A stretch of DNA of 8,598 nt from Frankiaceae bacterium (GTDB taxonomy: Bacteria; Actinomycetota; Actinomycetes; Frankiales; Frankiaceae). Positions 1-6,814 of this stretch are shown piece after piece (the first letter of the stretch is position 1; every line of letters begins with the position of its first letter). Position numbers and translations under genes: made by a program. The stretch lies in contig JAVEDQ010000538.1 of NCBI GenBank assembly GCA_030840885.1, positions 1 through 8,598 of the forward strand, given 5' to 3'. The notes below the pieces were generated by a model, which saw only the letters and a list, made by a program, of their open reading frames with translations, was not told where the DNA came from and searched no databases.

Positions 1-144
1 GTCGCCCGCGGGTTCGTCGATGCCATGGGTGGGCGCATCTCCGCCTCGCCGACAGCGGGTGGTGGCCTGACCGTCTCGGTCCGGCTGCCGCTGGCTCCGA
101 CTGCTCAGACCGCCGCGGCTCCGGGCGAAGTGGTGCGCGGATGA
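1..144 (+). CDS. kdpD: Sensor histidine kinase KdpD, C-terminal end only (partial)
   Basis: The window opens inside this gene; frame 1 reads 47 codons to a TGA at 142-144. The visible peptide is the end of a histidine kinase ATPase (HATPase_c) domain: the stretch GFVDAMGGRISASPTAGGG followed by beta strands ending in RLPL is the usual last helix and sheet of that fold, and it closely matches actinobacterial KdpD ends as I remember them. About 16 Ala/Pro/Gly-rich residues form a tail after the domain. KdpD is the membrane sensor that phosphorylates KdpE under potassium limitation or osmotic stress. The identification as KdpD rather than another kinase rests largely on the next gene being kdpE, with the two genes overlapping by the four bases ATGA (141-144), which implies translational coupling. 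The H box, N box and sensor region lie upstream of the window and cannot be judged. Confidence 0.82.
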   Translation, partial: VARGFVDAMGGRISASPTAGGGLTVSVRLPLAPTAQTAAAPGEVVRG

Positions 145-821
145 CCCGGATCCTCGTCGTCGACGACGAGGCTCAACTCGTCCGGGCGCTCGCGATCAAC
201 CTGCACGCCCGTGGCTACGAGGTGCACACGGCCGCGACCGGTGCGGACGCGCTGGCCGAGGCCGCCCGCACCCCGCCGGACCTCGTCGTGCTCGACCTCG
301 GACTGCCCGACATGGACGGGTTGGACGTGGTCGCCGGGCTCCGTGGTTGGACAGCCGTCCCGATCGTCGTCCTGTCGGCCCGGGAGGGGCAGCACGACAA
401 GGTCGCCGTCCTCGACACGGGTGCCGACGACTACGTGACCAAGCCCTTCGGCATGGACGAGCTACTCGCCCGCATCCGGGCCGCGCTGCGCCGGGCCGCA
501 CCGTCCGACGTCGAGGGTCAGGCGAGCGTCGCCCTCGGTGACGTCGTCGTGGACCTCAGCGCCTCGACCGTCACCGGCCCGAGTGGCGCCATCCGGCTGA
601 CCCCCACCGAGTGGCACCTGCTGACAGCCCTGCTGCAGCGACCCGGCAAGCTCGTCGCTCAGAAACAGCTGCTCCAGGAGGTCTGGGGGCCCGCCTACTC
701 CACCGAGTCCCACTACCTCCGGGTCTACATGGCCCAGCTGCGGCGCAAGCTGGAGGCCGACCCGGCACACCCGCGGTTCCTCGTCACCGAGCCCGGGCTC
801 GGCTACCGCTTCGAACCCTGA
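141..821 (+). CDS. kdpE: KdpE, OmpR/PhoB-family response regulator of the Kdp potassium system
   Basis: This gene encodes a 226-residue DNA-binding response regulator, the normal length for KdpE. The receiver domain spans about residues 2-115: acidic pair D8/D9, phospho-acceptor D52 in the LVVLDLGLPDMDG strand, switch residue S79, and K101 in the VTKPF motif. The winged-helix DNA-binding domain covers about 130-226. The end of that domain, with LRVYMAQLRRKLEADP and then TEPGLGYRF, is the KdpE-type sequence rather than a generic PhoB one. In known systems phosphorylated KdpE activates kdpFABC, the high-affinity potassium ATPase operon; those genes are not in the window and may lie upstream of kdpD. 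The ATG overlaps the stop of the upstream kinase gene. All residues needed for phosphotransfer are present, so the protein should be functional. Confidence 0.92.
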   Translation: MTRILVVDDEAQLVRALAINLHARGYEVHTAATGADALAEAARTPPDLVVLDLGLPDMDGLDVVAGLRGWTAVPIVVLSAREGQHDKVAVLDTGADDYVTKPFGMDELLARIRAALRRAAPSDVEGQASVALGDVVVDLSASTVTGPSGAIRLTPTEWHLLTALLQRPGKLVAQKQLLQEVWGPAYSTESHYLRVYMAQLRRKLEADPAHPRFLVTEPGLGYRFEP

Positions 822-884
822 CGAGCCGCCGATGGCATGGTGGACGCGAACCGCGGCCGAGAAACGTGCCGGCGGAGCCCCACT

Positions 885-889
885 GGAGG
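885..889 (+). promoter_or_regulatory. Ribosome binding site GGAGG that sets a GTG start
   Basis: The sequence GGAGG lies 7 bases before the in-frame GTG at 897. No comparable purine-rich site precedes the in-frame ATG at 837. This is the main reason for starting the GAF-GGDEF-EAL gene at 897 rather than 837. Confidence 0.75.
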
Positions 890-896
890 CGATGCA

Positions 897-2834
897 GTGG
901 CCGACGACGCTGCGCGCGGCAGCACCTTCAGAGCTCGACCGCGGCTCGACGACCTGGTCGGCCAGCTCGCGCTCGCCACCGACGACTTCTCCACCCTGCC
1001 CGAGATCGCGACCCGGGGGGTCGGGGACCTCCTGCACGGCACCAGCGTCCTCTGGGTGCTCGACACCGACGTGCAGACCATCCGGCTGGTGGCCGGCTGG
1101 CATCCCGAACAGGCCCGTCGGCTGGATCTCGCGGAGCTCGGTGACGGGGTCGAGATGCAGCGCGGCCAAGGCTTCCTCGGACAGCTGCTCGAGCACGGCG
1201 CCACGTTCTACCGGCCCCAGTTGGAGCCGTCGGACCTGGTCGGCGTCAATCCCGCCTATCTCGAGTACTTCGCTCGGCACGGCCTCACCGGCATGATCAT
1301 CGTGCCGCTCAGCGCCCGTGGTCAGCAGATCGGCATGCTCGGCGTCTCGCGTCACGCCTCGCAGGAGCCTTTCGTCGACGACGACCTCGCGCTCATGCGT
1401 CAGGTCGCCGGACACGTGGCGCTCGCGGTCGACAACAGCCGGCTGCTGGCGCTGGCCAGGGTGGAGATCGCCGACCGGCGCAACTCCGAGCGGCGGCTCC
1501 GCCACCAGGCCACCCACGACAGCCTCACCGACCTGCCCAACCGGGCGCTGCTGCGCGAGCGCCTCGACGGGGTCACCGGTACGCGGGCCGACATCGGCAT
1601 TGACAGCGGGTTGCGCGCGCTGTTGATCCTCGACCTCGACGGCTTCAAGGACGTCAACGACGGCCTCGGGCACGAAGCCGGTGACGCCGTCCTCCGGCAG
1701 ATCGCCGGACGCCTGCAGGGCGGCATCCCTCCCGGCGCCTTCCTGGCCCGGCTCGGCGGTGACGAGTTCGCCGTCCTGGTCGACGACACCGGGCCCTCCG
1801 CCTTCGAGCTCGCCACCGATCTGCGGGCGCTGCTGGCGAACCCCGCGTGGGCAGGCGGACAGCCGGTGCACCTCGGCGGCAGCGTCGGCATCGCCTTCGT
1901 GTGGCCGACCGACGAGCCCGCCGATCTGATGCGCCGCGCCGACCTCGCCATGTACCGGGCGAAGCAGACCGGCGAGGGGGTCTGCGTCTTCGACGAGGTG
2001 GTCGACGGGCCGCAGGCCGAGCGGCTGACGCGTCTCGGCGCGCTCCGACGAGCCATCGCCAACGGCGAGCTACGGCTGCACTGGCAGCCGATCGTCGATG
2101 TTCGGACCCGCGAGGTGGTGCTGGCCGAGGGTCTCGTCCGCTGGCAGCAGGGGGACCGCCTCGTGCCACCGGGCGAGTTCGTCCCGCTGGCCGAGCAGAG
2201 CGGTCTCATCGTGCCGCTGACCTACTGGGTGGTCGAGACCGCCGCGACCGACTACGCGCACTGGGCCGCGCAGGGCCGGCCGTTCCCGATCTCGATCAAT
2301 CTGGCGACGCCCGTGCTGGCCGAGGTCGGGGTGGCCGACCAACTCAAGGCGCGCTTCGCCGTCGAGGGCGTGCCCTGCCACGAGGTGACACTGGAGATCA
2401 GCGAATCCGGACTGCTCAACCAGCGGGCGCGGGACGGCGTCTCGGCCTGCGCCGCTGCCGGCTTCCGGCTGGCGATCGACGACTTCGGCACCGGCTACGC
2501 CTCGTTCAGCTACCTGAAGGACGTCGACGTCGACGTCGTCAAGATCGACCGGTCCTTCGTCCGCAACCTGCACACCGACGAGCGGGACGTCGCCATCGTC
2601 GGCTCGATCGCCTTCGTGACGAGACGGCTCGGGCTGCGCACGGTCGCCGAGGGCGTCGAGTCCGAGCAGGCCTTGGAGCTGCTCGATGAGCTGGGGATCG
2701 ACGAGGCGCAGGGCTTCCTGTTCTCGCCGGCCCTGCCCGTCGACGACCTCGACCTGTGGCGGGCCGGTTGGACAGGCTCACAGCAGGCACACAGACAACC
2801 GCGAGGTGTGTCACAGCCCGAGAGCCGACAGTAG
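897..2834 (+). CDS. GAF-GGDEF-EAL cyclic-di-GMP turnover protein
   Basis: The 645-residue product (GTG start) combines a GAF sensor (about 30-185), a short helical linker, a GGDEF diguanylate cyclase domain (about 206-368) and an EAL phosphodiesterase domain (about 378-630). No membrane segment or signal peptide is seen, so it should be cytosolic. The cyclase signature GGDEF is intact at 287-291, as is the metal-binding DLDGFKDVND stretch. The inhibitory I-site RxxD expected at 278-281 is replaced by PPGA. In the EAL domain the signature reads EGL (411-413), with the catalytic Glu kept. The other expected metal and catalytic residues are present: N468, E500, E503, D528/D529 in DDFGTG, K549, E585 and Q605. 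It may therefore both make and degrade c-di-GMP, with GAF ligand binding setting the balance; which activity dominates cannot be read from sequence. An alternative ATG at 837 would add 20 residues but lacks a ribosome site. The gap after kdpE is 75 bases, so co-transcription with kdpDE is possible. Confidence 0.93.
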   Translation: MADDAARGSTFRARPRLDDLVGQLALATDDFSTLPEIATRGVGDLLHGTSVLWVLDTDVQTIRLVAGWHPEQARRLDLAELGDGVEMQRGQGFLGQLLEHGATFYRPQLEPSDLVGVNPAYLEYFARHGLTGMIIVPLSARGQQIGMLGVSRHASQEPFVDDDLALMRQVAGHVALAVDNSRLLALARVEIADRRNSERRLRHQATHDSLTDLPNRALLRERLDGVTGTRADIGIDSGLRALLILDLDGFKDVNDGLGHEAGDAVLRQIAGRLQGGIPPGAFLARLGGDEFAVLVDDTGPSAFELATDLRALLANPAWAGGQPVHLGGSVGIAFVWPTDEPADLMRRADLAMYRAKQTGEGVCVFDEVVDGPQAERLTRLGALRRAIANGELRLHWQPIVDVRTREVVLAEGLVRWQQGDRLVPPGEFVPLAEQSGLIVPLTYWVVETAATDYAHWAAQGRPFPISINLATPVLAEVGVADQLKARFAVEGVPCHEVTLEISESGLLNQRARDGVSACAAAGFRLAIDDFGTGYASFSYLKDVDVDVVKIDRSFVRNLHTDERDVAIVGSIAFVTRRLGLRTVAEGVESEQALELLDELGIDEAQGFLFSPALPVDDLDLWRAGWTGSQQAHRQPRGVSQPESRQ

Positions 2835-2837
2835 GGT
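2808..2837 (+). promoter_or_regulatory. Possible promoter before the second response regulator
   Basis: GTGTCA (2808-2813) and TAGGGT (2832-2837) resemble actinobacterial -35 and -10 elements with an 18-base spacer. The -10 fits the TANNNT pattern and overlaps the stop codon of the upstream gene. The expected transcription start near 2844 lies just inside the ATG at 2840, so if this promoter is used translation would have to begin at GTG 2867 or ATG 2876. The call rests only on motif similarity. Confidence 0.3.
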
Positions 2838-2839
2838 CC

Positions 2840-3625
2840 ATGACCCAGGTGCTGAGCGGAACAGGCGTGAGTGGAATGGCCGTACCGAGCGCACATCCGG
2901 GCACCGGCGACGCGGCCGACATGCGCCGCCCCGACGGTGGGGCGCTGCGGGTGCTGGTCGTGGACGACGAGCAGACCCTCGCCGAGCTGCTGACCATGGC
3001 GTTGCGCTACGAGGGCTGGGACGTCCGCAGCGCGAACAGCGGCCTCGACGCCGTACGCACGGTTCGGGAGTTCCGCCCCGACGCGGTCGTGCTCGACGTG
3101 ATGCTGCCCGACATCGACGGCCTCGAGGTGTTGCGCCGGTTGCGCACCGATGCCTCCGACGTCCCGGTGCTGTTCCTCACCGCGCGCGATGCGGTCGAGG
3201 ACCGCATCGCAGGGCTCACCGCCGGGGGCGACGACTACGTCACCAAGCCGTTCAGCCTCGAAGAGGTCGTCGCCCGGCTGCGGGGACTCATGCGCCGGGC
3301 CGGGGCCACCCCGGTCCAGTCCAGCGCGCTGCTCGCCGTCGGCGACCTGACCCTTGACGAGGACAGCCACGAGGTCCACCGGGCCGGTCGCGCCGTCGAG
3401 CTCACCGCCACCGAGTTCGAACTCCTCCGCTATCTGATGCGCAATCCGCGACGCGTGCTGTCGAAGGCCCAGATCCTCGACCGGGTGTGGAACTACGACT
3501 TCGGCGGCCAGTCCAACGTCGTGGAGCTCTACATCTCCTACCTGCGCAAGAAGATCGACGCCGGCAACGCCCCGATGATCCACACCGTCCGCGGCGCCGG
3601 CTACGTGCTGAAGCCGGCCGCCTGA
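2840..3625 (+). CDS. OmpR/PhoB-family response regulator of a two-component system
   Basis: From ATG 2840 this gives 261 residues. A variable N-terminal extension of about 35 residues precedes the receiver domain (about 37-153), which has acidic pair D42/D43, phospho-acceptor D86 in VVLDVMLPD, T114 and K136 in VTKPF. The winged-helix effector domain spans about 165-259 and ends in IHTVRGAGYVLKP. The sequence LDRVWNYDFGG followed by VVELYISYLRKKID is typical of actinobacterial regulators of the TcrA/TrcR/PhoP kind. It should bind DNA and control genes under its partner kinase, which starts 2 bases after its stop. The start is uncertain: 2840 has only a poor ribosome site, and GTG 2867, ATG 2876 and ATG 2921 are in frame, all upstream of the receiver domain, so the fold is unaffected. 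Target genes are unknown. Confidence 0.9.
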   Translation: MTQVLSGTGVSGMAVPSAHPGTGDAADMRRPDGGALRVLVVDDEQTLAELLTMALRYEGWDVRSANSGLDAVRTVREFRPDAVVLDVMLPDIDGLEVLRRLRTDASDVPVLFLTARDAVEDRIAGLTAGGDDYVTKPFSLEEVVARLRGLMRRAGATPVQSSALLAVGDLTLDEDSHEVHRAGRAVELTATEFELLRYLMRNPRRVLSKAQILDRVWNYDFGGQSNVVELYISYLRKKIDAGNAPMIHTVRGAGYVLKPAA

Positions 3626-3627
3626 CC

Positions 3628-5241
3628 ATGGCAGGGACCATCGCCGATCGGGCGGCGCCCCACCCGCGGCACCGCCTGTTCCGTCGGCCGTGGTCGCTGC
3701 GCGTCCGGTTGCTCGTGTCCCTGATCGGACTGCTCGCCGTGGTCTGCCTCGTCGTCGGGGTCGCGACCGAACTGGCGCTGCGCTCCTTCCTGCTCGGGCG
3801 CCTCGACGCCCAGCTCGCCGCGGCGGGCGGCCGCTCGGCGATGGCCGTGCAGGAACCACCGGACGGCGACCGCGACAGCTTCCGCCCCGGACGCCGCGAG
3901 GGCGACGGGGCGGGCTTCGTCGTCGCGCCGGGGCAGGCCGCCGGGACCCTGGGGGCGCGCATCGTCAACGGCACGGTCACCGACGCCGCGGTCTCCACCC
4001 AGGTCGGCCGATTGCAGACGATCGACCCGGCCGCCGTCGCCACGCTGACCGAGGTGCCGCTCGACGGGCACCCGCATTCGAAGGACATCGTCGCTGTCGG
4101 CGACTACCGCCTGCAGGTGCTCCGGGCTCCGGACGGCGATCTGCTGGTCACGGGCCTCCCGCTGTCGGGTGTACGGCTCACCCTGCTGCGGCTCGCGGCC
4201 GTGGAGGGGCTCGTCGCCGTCGTCGCGCTGATCTCCGCGGGTCTGGTCGGGGCGCAGATCGTCCGACGAACGCTGCGCCCTCTGGACCGCGTCGCCGCCA
4301 CCGCCGGACGGGTCGCGACCCTCGAACTCGACCGCGGCGAGGTCGCCCTCGCCGAGCGGGTCGACGAAGCCGACACCGACCCCCGTACCGAAGCCGGACG
4401 CGTCGGGTCGGCGTTGAACCAGCTGCTCAACCACGTCGACGCCGCCCTCACCGCGCGGCAGGCCAGCGAGACCCGTGTCCGGCAGTTCGTCGCCGACGCC
4501 AGCCACGAGCTGCGGACACCGCTTGCCGCCATCCGCGGCTACGCCGAGCTCACCCGCCGCTCCGGTGCGCAGGCCTCCCCCGACGTGCTGTACTCCCTCG
4601 GCCGCGTGGAGTCCGAGGCGAAGCGGATGACGACGCTGGTGGAGGACCTGCTCCTGCTCGCCCGGCTCGACACGGGTCGGCCGCTCGGCCATGACCCCGT
4701 CGACCTCGTCCCGCTGGTCGTCCACGCGGTGAGCGACGCGCACGCCGTCGGCGGGGACCACCGCTGGCATCTCGACCTGCCCGACGAGCCGGTGCTGGTC
4801 GAGGGCGACGAGGCCCGGCTGCACCAGGTGGTGGTCAACCTGCTGGCCAACGCCCGCACGCACACCCCTCCCCGGACCGACGTCACCGTCGCGGTGCGTC
4901 GCGAGGGTGCCGATCATGGGGGTCGCGCGGTGCTGAGCGTCGCCGACACCGGCCCCGGCATCCCGCCCGACCTGCTGCCCGACGTCTTCCAGCGCTTCGC
5001 GCGCGGCGACGGGTCACGCTCCCGCACCGCGGGCAGCACCGGACTGGGGCTCGCCATCGTCGCGGCCGTCGTCGGAGCCCACGGCGGCGAGGTGTCGGTC
5101 GCGAGCGAGCCCGGCGACACCGTCTTCGTCGTCAGCCTGCCCGGCCTCGACGTCGCCGACGACGACACTGCGGACGACACTGCGGACGGCGCTGGGAACG
5201 GCGCTGCGGCCAGGAAGCACCCCCTCCGCGCGTCCGGATGA
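3628..5241 (+). CDS. Membrane sensor histidine kinase, partner of the preceding regulator
   Basis: The 537-residue product has an inner-membrane sensor layout: an Arg-rich N-terminus, membrane segment at about 25-48, an extracytoplasmic region of about 140 residues, a second membrane segment at about 187-212, HAMP linker to about 275, a HisKA dimerisation domain with phospho-acceptor H293 in SHELRTPLA, and an ATPase domain. The ATPase motifs are complete: N box N404/N408, G1 box D440-T-G-P-G, F box around F454, and G2 box GSTGLGLAI at 469-477. The HAMP-to-H-box region, with RTLRPLDRVA and the RQFVADASHELRTP stretch, is a form common in actinobacteria. The extracytoplasmic domain shows no fold that I recognise, so the stimulus is unknown. 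The 2-base gap to the regulator gene, with little ribosome-site sequence, suggests translational coupling. The protein ends in an acidic Asp/Thr/Ala tail (about 509-521) encoded by a short tandem repeat. Confidence 0.92.
   Translation: MAGTIADRAAPHPRHRLFRRPWSLRVRLLVSLIGLLAVVCLVVGVATELALRSFLLGRLDAQLAAAGGRSAMAVQEPPDGDRDSFRPGRREGDGAGFVVAPGQAAGTLGARIVNGTVTDAAVSTQVGRLQTIDPAAVATLTEVPLDGHPHSKDIVAVGDYRLQVLRAPDGDLLVTGLPLSGVRLTLLRLAAVEGLVAVVALISAGLVGAQIVRRTLRPLDRVAATAGRVATLELDRGEVALAERVDEADTDPRTEAGRVGSALNQLLNHVDAALTARQASETRVRQFVADASHELRTPLAAIRGYAELTRRSGAQASPDVLYSLGRVESEAKRMTTLVEDLLLLARLDTGRPLGHDPVDLVPLVVHAVSDAHAVGGDHRWHLDLPDEPVLVEGDEARLHQVVVNLLANARTHTPPRTDVTVAVRREGADHGGRAVLSVADTGPGIPPDLLPDVFQRFARGDGSRSRTAGSTGLGLAIVAAVVGAHGGEVSVASEPGDTVFVVSLPGLDVADDDTADDTADGAGNGAAARKHPLRASG
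5161..5208 (+). repeat. 12-bp tandem repeat in the 3' end of the kinase gene
   Basis: Two perfect copies of GACGACACTGCG (5161-5172, 5173-5184) are followed by two diverged copies (5185-5196, 5197-5208) in the same phase. Because the unit is 12 bases, copy changes keep the reading frame. It encodes DDTA, DDTA, DGAG, NGAA in the tail beyond the ATPase fold, so length change should be tolerated. Confidence 0.8.
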
Positions 5242-5268
5242 CTCCCGACGTCCGTCCGCCTCTACCGT
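5238..5268 (+). promoter_or_regulatory. Probable promoter for leaderless CoA-transferase mRNA
   Basis: TACCGT (5263-5268) matches the actinobacterial -10 pattern TANNNT and ends 6 bases before the ATG at 5275, the spacing at which transcription would begin at the A of the start codon. A weak -35 candidate, ATGACT (5238-5243), overlaps the kinase stop codon, with a 19-base spacer. The AGGA at 5270-5273 is only one base from the ATG, too near to be a good ribosome site, which favours the leaderless reading. Confidence 0.5.
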
Positions 5269-5274
5269 GAGGAC

Positions 5275-6492
5275 ATGACGTTCGAGGCGGCGGCAGCCGG
5301 AGCGGACGGTCCCCTCGACGGGCTGCTCGTCGCCGACTTCAGCCGCGTGCTGGCGGGCCCGTACTGCACGATGCTGCTCGCCGACCTCGGGGCCGACGTC
5401 GTGAAGGTGGAGGGTCCGCTCGGCGACGACACCCGGCACTGGATGCCCCCGACCACCCCGGAGGGCGACTCCACGTACTTCCTGTCGGTGAACCGCAACA
5501 AGCGTTCGATCGCGCTGGACTTCTCTGATCCGGCCGACCTCGCCGTGGCTGTCGAGCTGACGACGCGGGCCGACGTCGTCGTGCAGAACTTCCGCCCCGG
5601 TGCCCTTGCGCGCTTCGGCCTGGACGAGCCGTCGGTGCGGGCCCGGAACCCCTCGGTGCTCTACGCCGGCATCTCGGGTTTCGGCAGCGGCGCCGGTGCG
5701 GCGCTCGGCGGCTACGACCTCGCGGTGCAGGCGATGTCCGGGATGATGGACCTCACCGGCTCCCCCGACGGGCCGGGTTACCGCGCCGGTGTCGCCGTCT
5801 TCGACGTCATCGCCGGACTGCACACGGCCATCGGCATCCTCGCCGCGCTCGCCCACCGGCAACGGACCGGCGAGGGGCAGCACATCGAGACCAACCTGCT
5901 CTCCAGTGCCCTGTCGGGCCTGGTCAACCAGACCTCGGCCTACCTGTCCGGCGGTGTGGTGCCGCACCGGGCCGGCAACGCCCACCCGAGCATCCACCCC
6001 TACGAACCGTTCCCCACCGCCGACGGCGAGATCGTGGTCATCGCGGGCAACGACACCCAGTTCACCCGGCTCTGCGAGCTGCTCGGCGACCCGGGGCTGG
6101 CCGACGACCGCCGGTTCGCCCGCAACGCCGACCGGACGGCCAACCGGGACGCGCTGACGCCGCGACTGCGCGAACTCCTCGCCGCCCGAACCGCGGCCGA
6201 GTGGTTCACGCTGCTGACCGACGCGGGCGTCCCGTGCGCGCCGCTGAACACCGTCGCCGACGGGCTGGCCTACGCCGACCGGCTCGGGCTCGTGCCCGTC
6301 GTCGAGCTGACCGATCCGGCGGGGGACGGTCGGCGGACCGTCCGCACCGCAGCGAATCCCATCGGGCTCTCGGCGACGCCGGTGTCCTACCGTCGGCCGC
6401 CGCCGACCCTCGACGGCGACGCCGACGAGCTGCGCCGGTGGCTCGCGCCGGGTGGCGGCGACAACGGAATCGACGGCATGCCCCACAGCTGA
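5275..6492 (+). CDS. Family III CoA-transferase (CaiB/BaiF family)
   Basis: The 405-residue product has the usual length for single-chain CaiB/BaiF family members, which move CoA between carboxylic acids or act as related acyl-CoA racemases. The N-terminal Rossmann-like part has VADFSRVLAGPYCTMLLADLGADVVKVE, here spelled as two conserved blocks (residues 19-31 and 33-46), and the NRNKRSIALD motif at 73-82. Then comes VVVQNFRPGA (101-110), and GYDLAVQAMSG at about 146-156. The likely catalytic Asp that forms the acyl anhydride is D177, in GVAVFDVIAGL. The second domain begins with the RTGEGQHIE motif (197-205) and carries ADGEIVVIAGND (249-260). It is a soluble cytosolic enzyme. Substrates cannot be read from the sequence: formate, carnitine, 2-methylacyl and dicarboxylic acyl-CoA types are all possible. 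No neighbouring acyl-CoA dehydrogenase or ligase is present to narrow it down. All key residues seem intact. Confidence 0.92.
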   Translation: MTFEAAAAGADGPLDGLLVADFSRVLAGPYCTMLLADLGADVVKVEGPLGDDTRHWMPPTTPEGDSTYFLSVNRNKRSIALDFSDPADLAVAVELTTRADVVVQNFRPGALARFGLDEPSVRARNPSVLYAGISGFGSGAGAALGGYDLAVQAMSGMMDLTGSPDGPGYRAGVAVFDVIAGLHTAIGILAALAHRQRTGEGQHIETNLLSSALSGLVNQTSAYLSGGVVPHRAGNAHPSIHPYEPFPTADGEIVVIAGNDTQFTRLCELLGDPGLADDRRFARNADRTANRDALTPRLRELLAARTAAEWFTLLTDAGVPCAPLNTVADGLAYADRLGLVPVVELTDPAGDGRRTVRTAANPIGLSATPVSYRRPPPTLDGDADELRRWLAPGGGDNGIDGMPHS

Positions 6493-6662
6493 TTACCAGC
6501 TCCTCTGCAGCCCGCGGACAGCGGCGGGGCCGACCGTTCAGGCATGCGATGGACAGTGCAACGGAGCCGGCCCGAACCGGCAGCGGGCGTCACTCTGGTG
6601 CAGCGCGACGAGGCACCGCTCGGCTGCAGCGTGGCCGTGGTCGGCAGCTCCTGGGGCCTCGG

Positions 6663-6679
6663 GGCGCTGCCGCAGCGCC
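6663..6679 (+). other. Short perfect hairpin, possible weak terminator
   Basis: GGCGCTG (6663-6669) and CAGCGCC (6673-6679) form a 7-bp perfect stem with a 3-base loop CCG, extendable by a G-T pair. No T-run follows, so an intrinsic terminator role is only a guess; stems of this size also occur by chance in GC-rich DNA. Confidence 0.3.
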
Positions 6680-6736
6680 TGCCGGCCTCCCGGACGGTAG
6701 CCGCCGTTCAGGAGGCCGGAGGCGAGCATCCTCGCG

Positions 6737-6809
6737 CTCGGCTGAGCTGCCAGCGGCGGGGCGACGCGCGACGGAGGCCGCGTTCAGCGAACTCCCAGAC
6801 TCGGCTGAG
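6737..6809 (+). repeat. Direct repeat CTCGGCTGAG, two copies 63 bp apart
   Basis: CTCGGCTGAG occurs at 6737-6746 and 6800-6809, and its first eight bases also occur at 6619-6626. The 63-bp spacing is about six helical turns, which would place both copies on one DNA face. It could be a pair of protein-binding sites or coincidence. Confidence 0.3.
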
Positions 6810-6814
6810 ACCAT

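Noticed and set aside
462..1871. Long antisense open frame of 469 codons
   Set aside because: It lies opposite kdpE and the GAF-GGDEF region, has no recognisable domain, and reads as the GC-rich shadow of the sense codons.
2520..2537. GACGTC repeated three times in the EAL region
   Set aside because: It encodes the DVDVDV part of the conserved strand before KIDRSF and adds no residues relative to the family, so it is ordinary coding sequence.
2807..2815. TGTGTCACA palindrome as a Crp-type site
   Set aside because: The known Crp site has six bases between the half sites, whereas here there is one; kept only as a possible operator within a finding.
2510..4917. Two overlapping antisense open frames opposite the regulator and kinase
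   Set aside because: Both are shadows of the OmpR-type regulator and histidine kinase, whose motifs are complete on the + strand.
5014..6486. Long antisense open frame of 490 codons opposite the kinase end and CoA-transferase
   Set aside because: The sense frame encodes well-conserved families; the antisense product is Arg/Val/Gly-rich with no motif or ribosome site.
6534..6712. CCGTTCAGG occurring at 6534 and 6704
   Set aside because: A 9-base match in GC-rich sequence with no supporting structure is easily coincidental.
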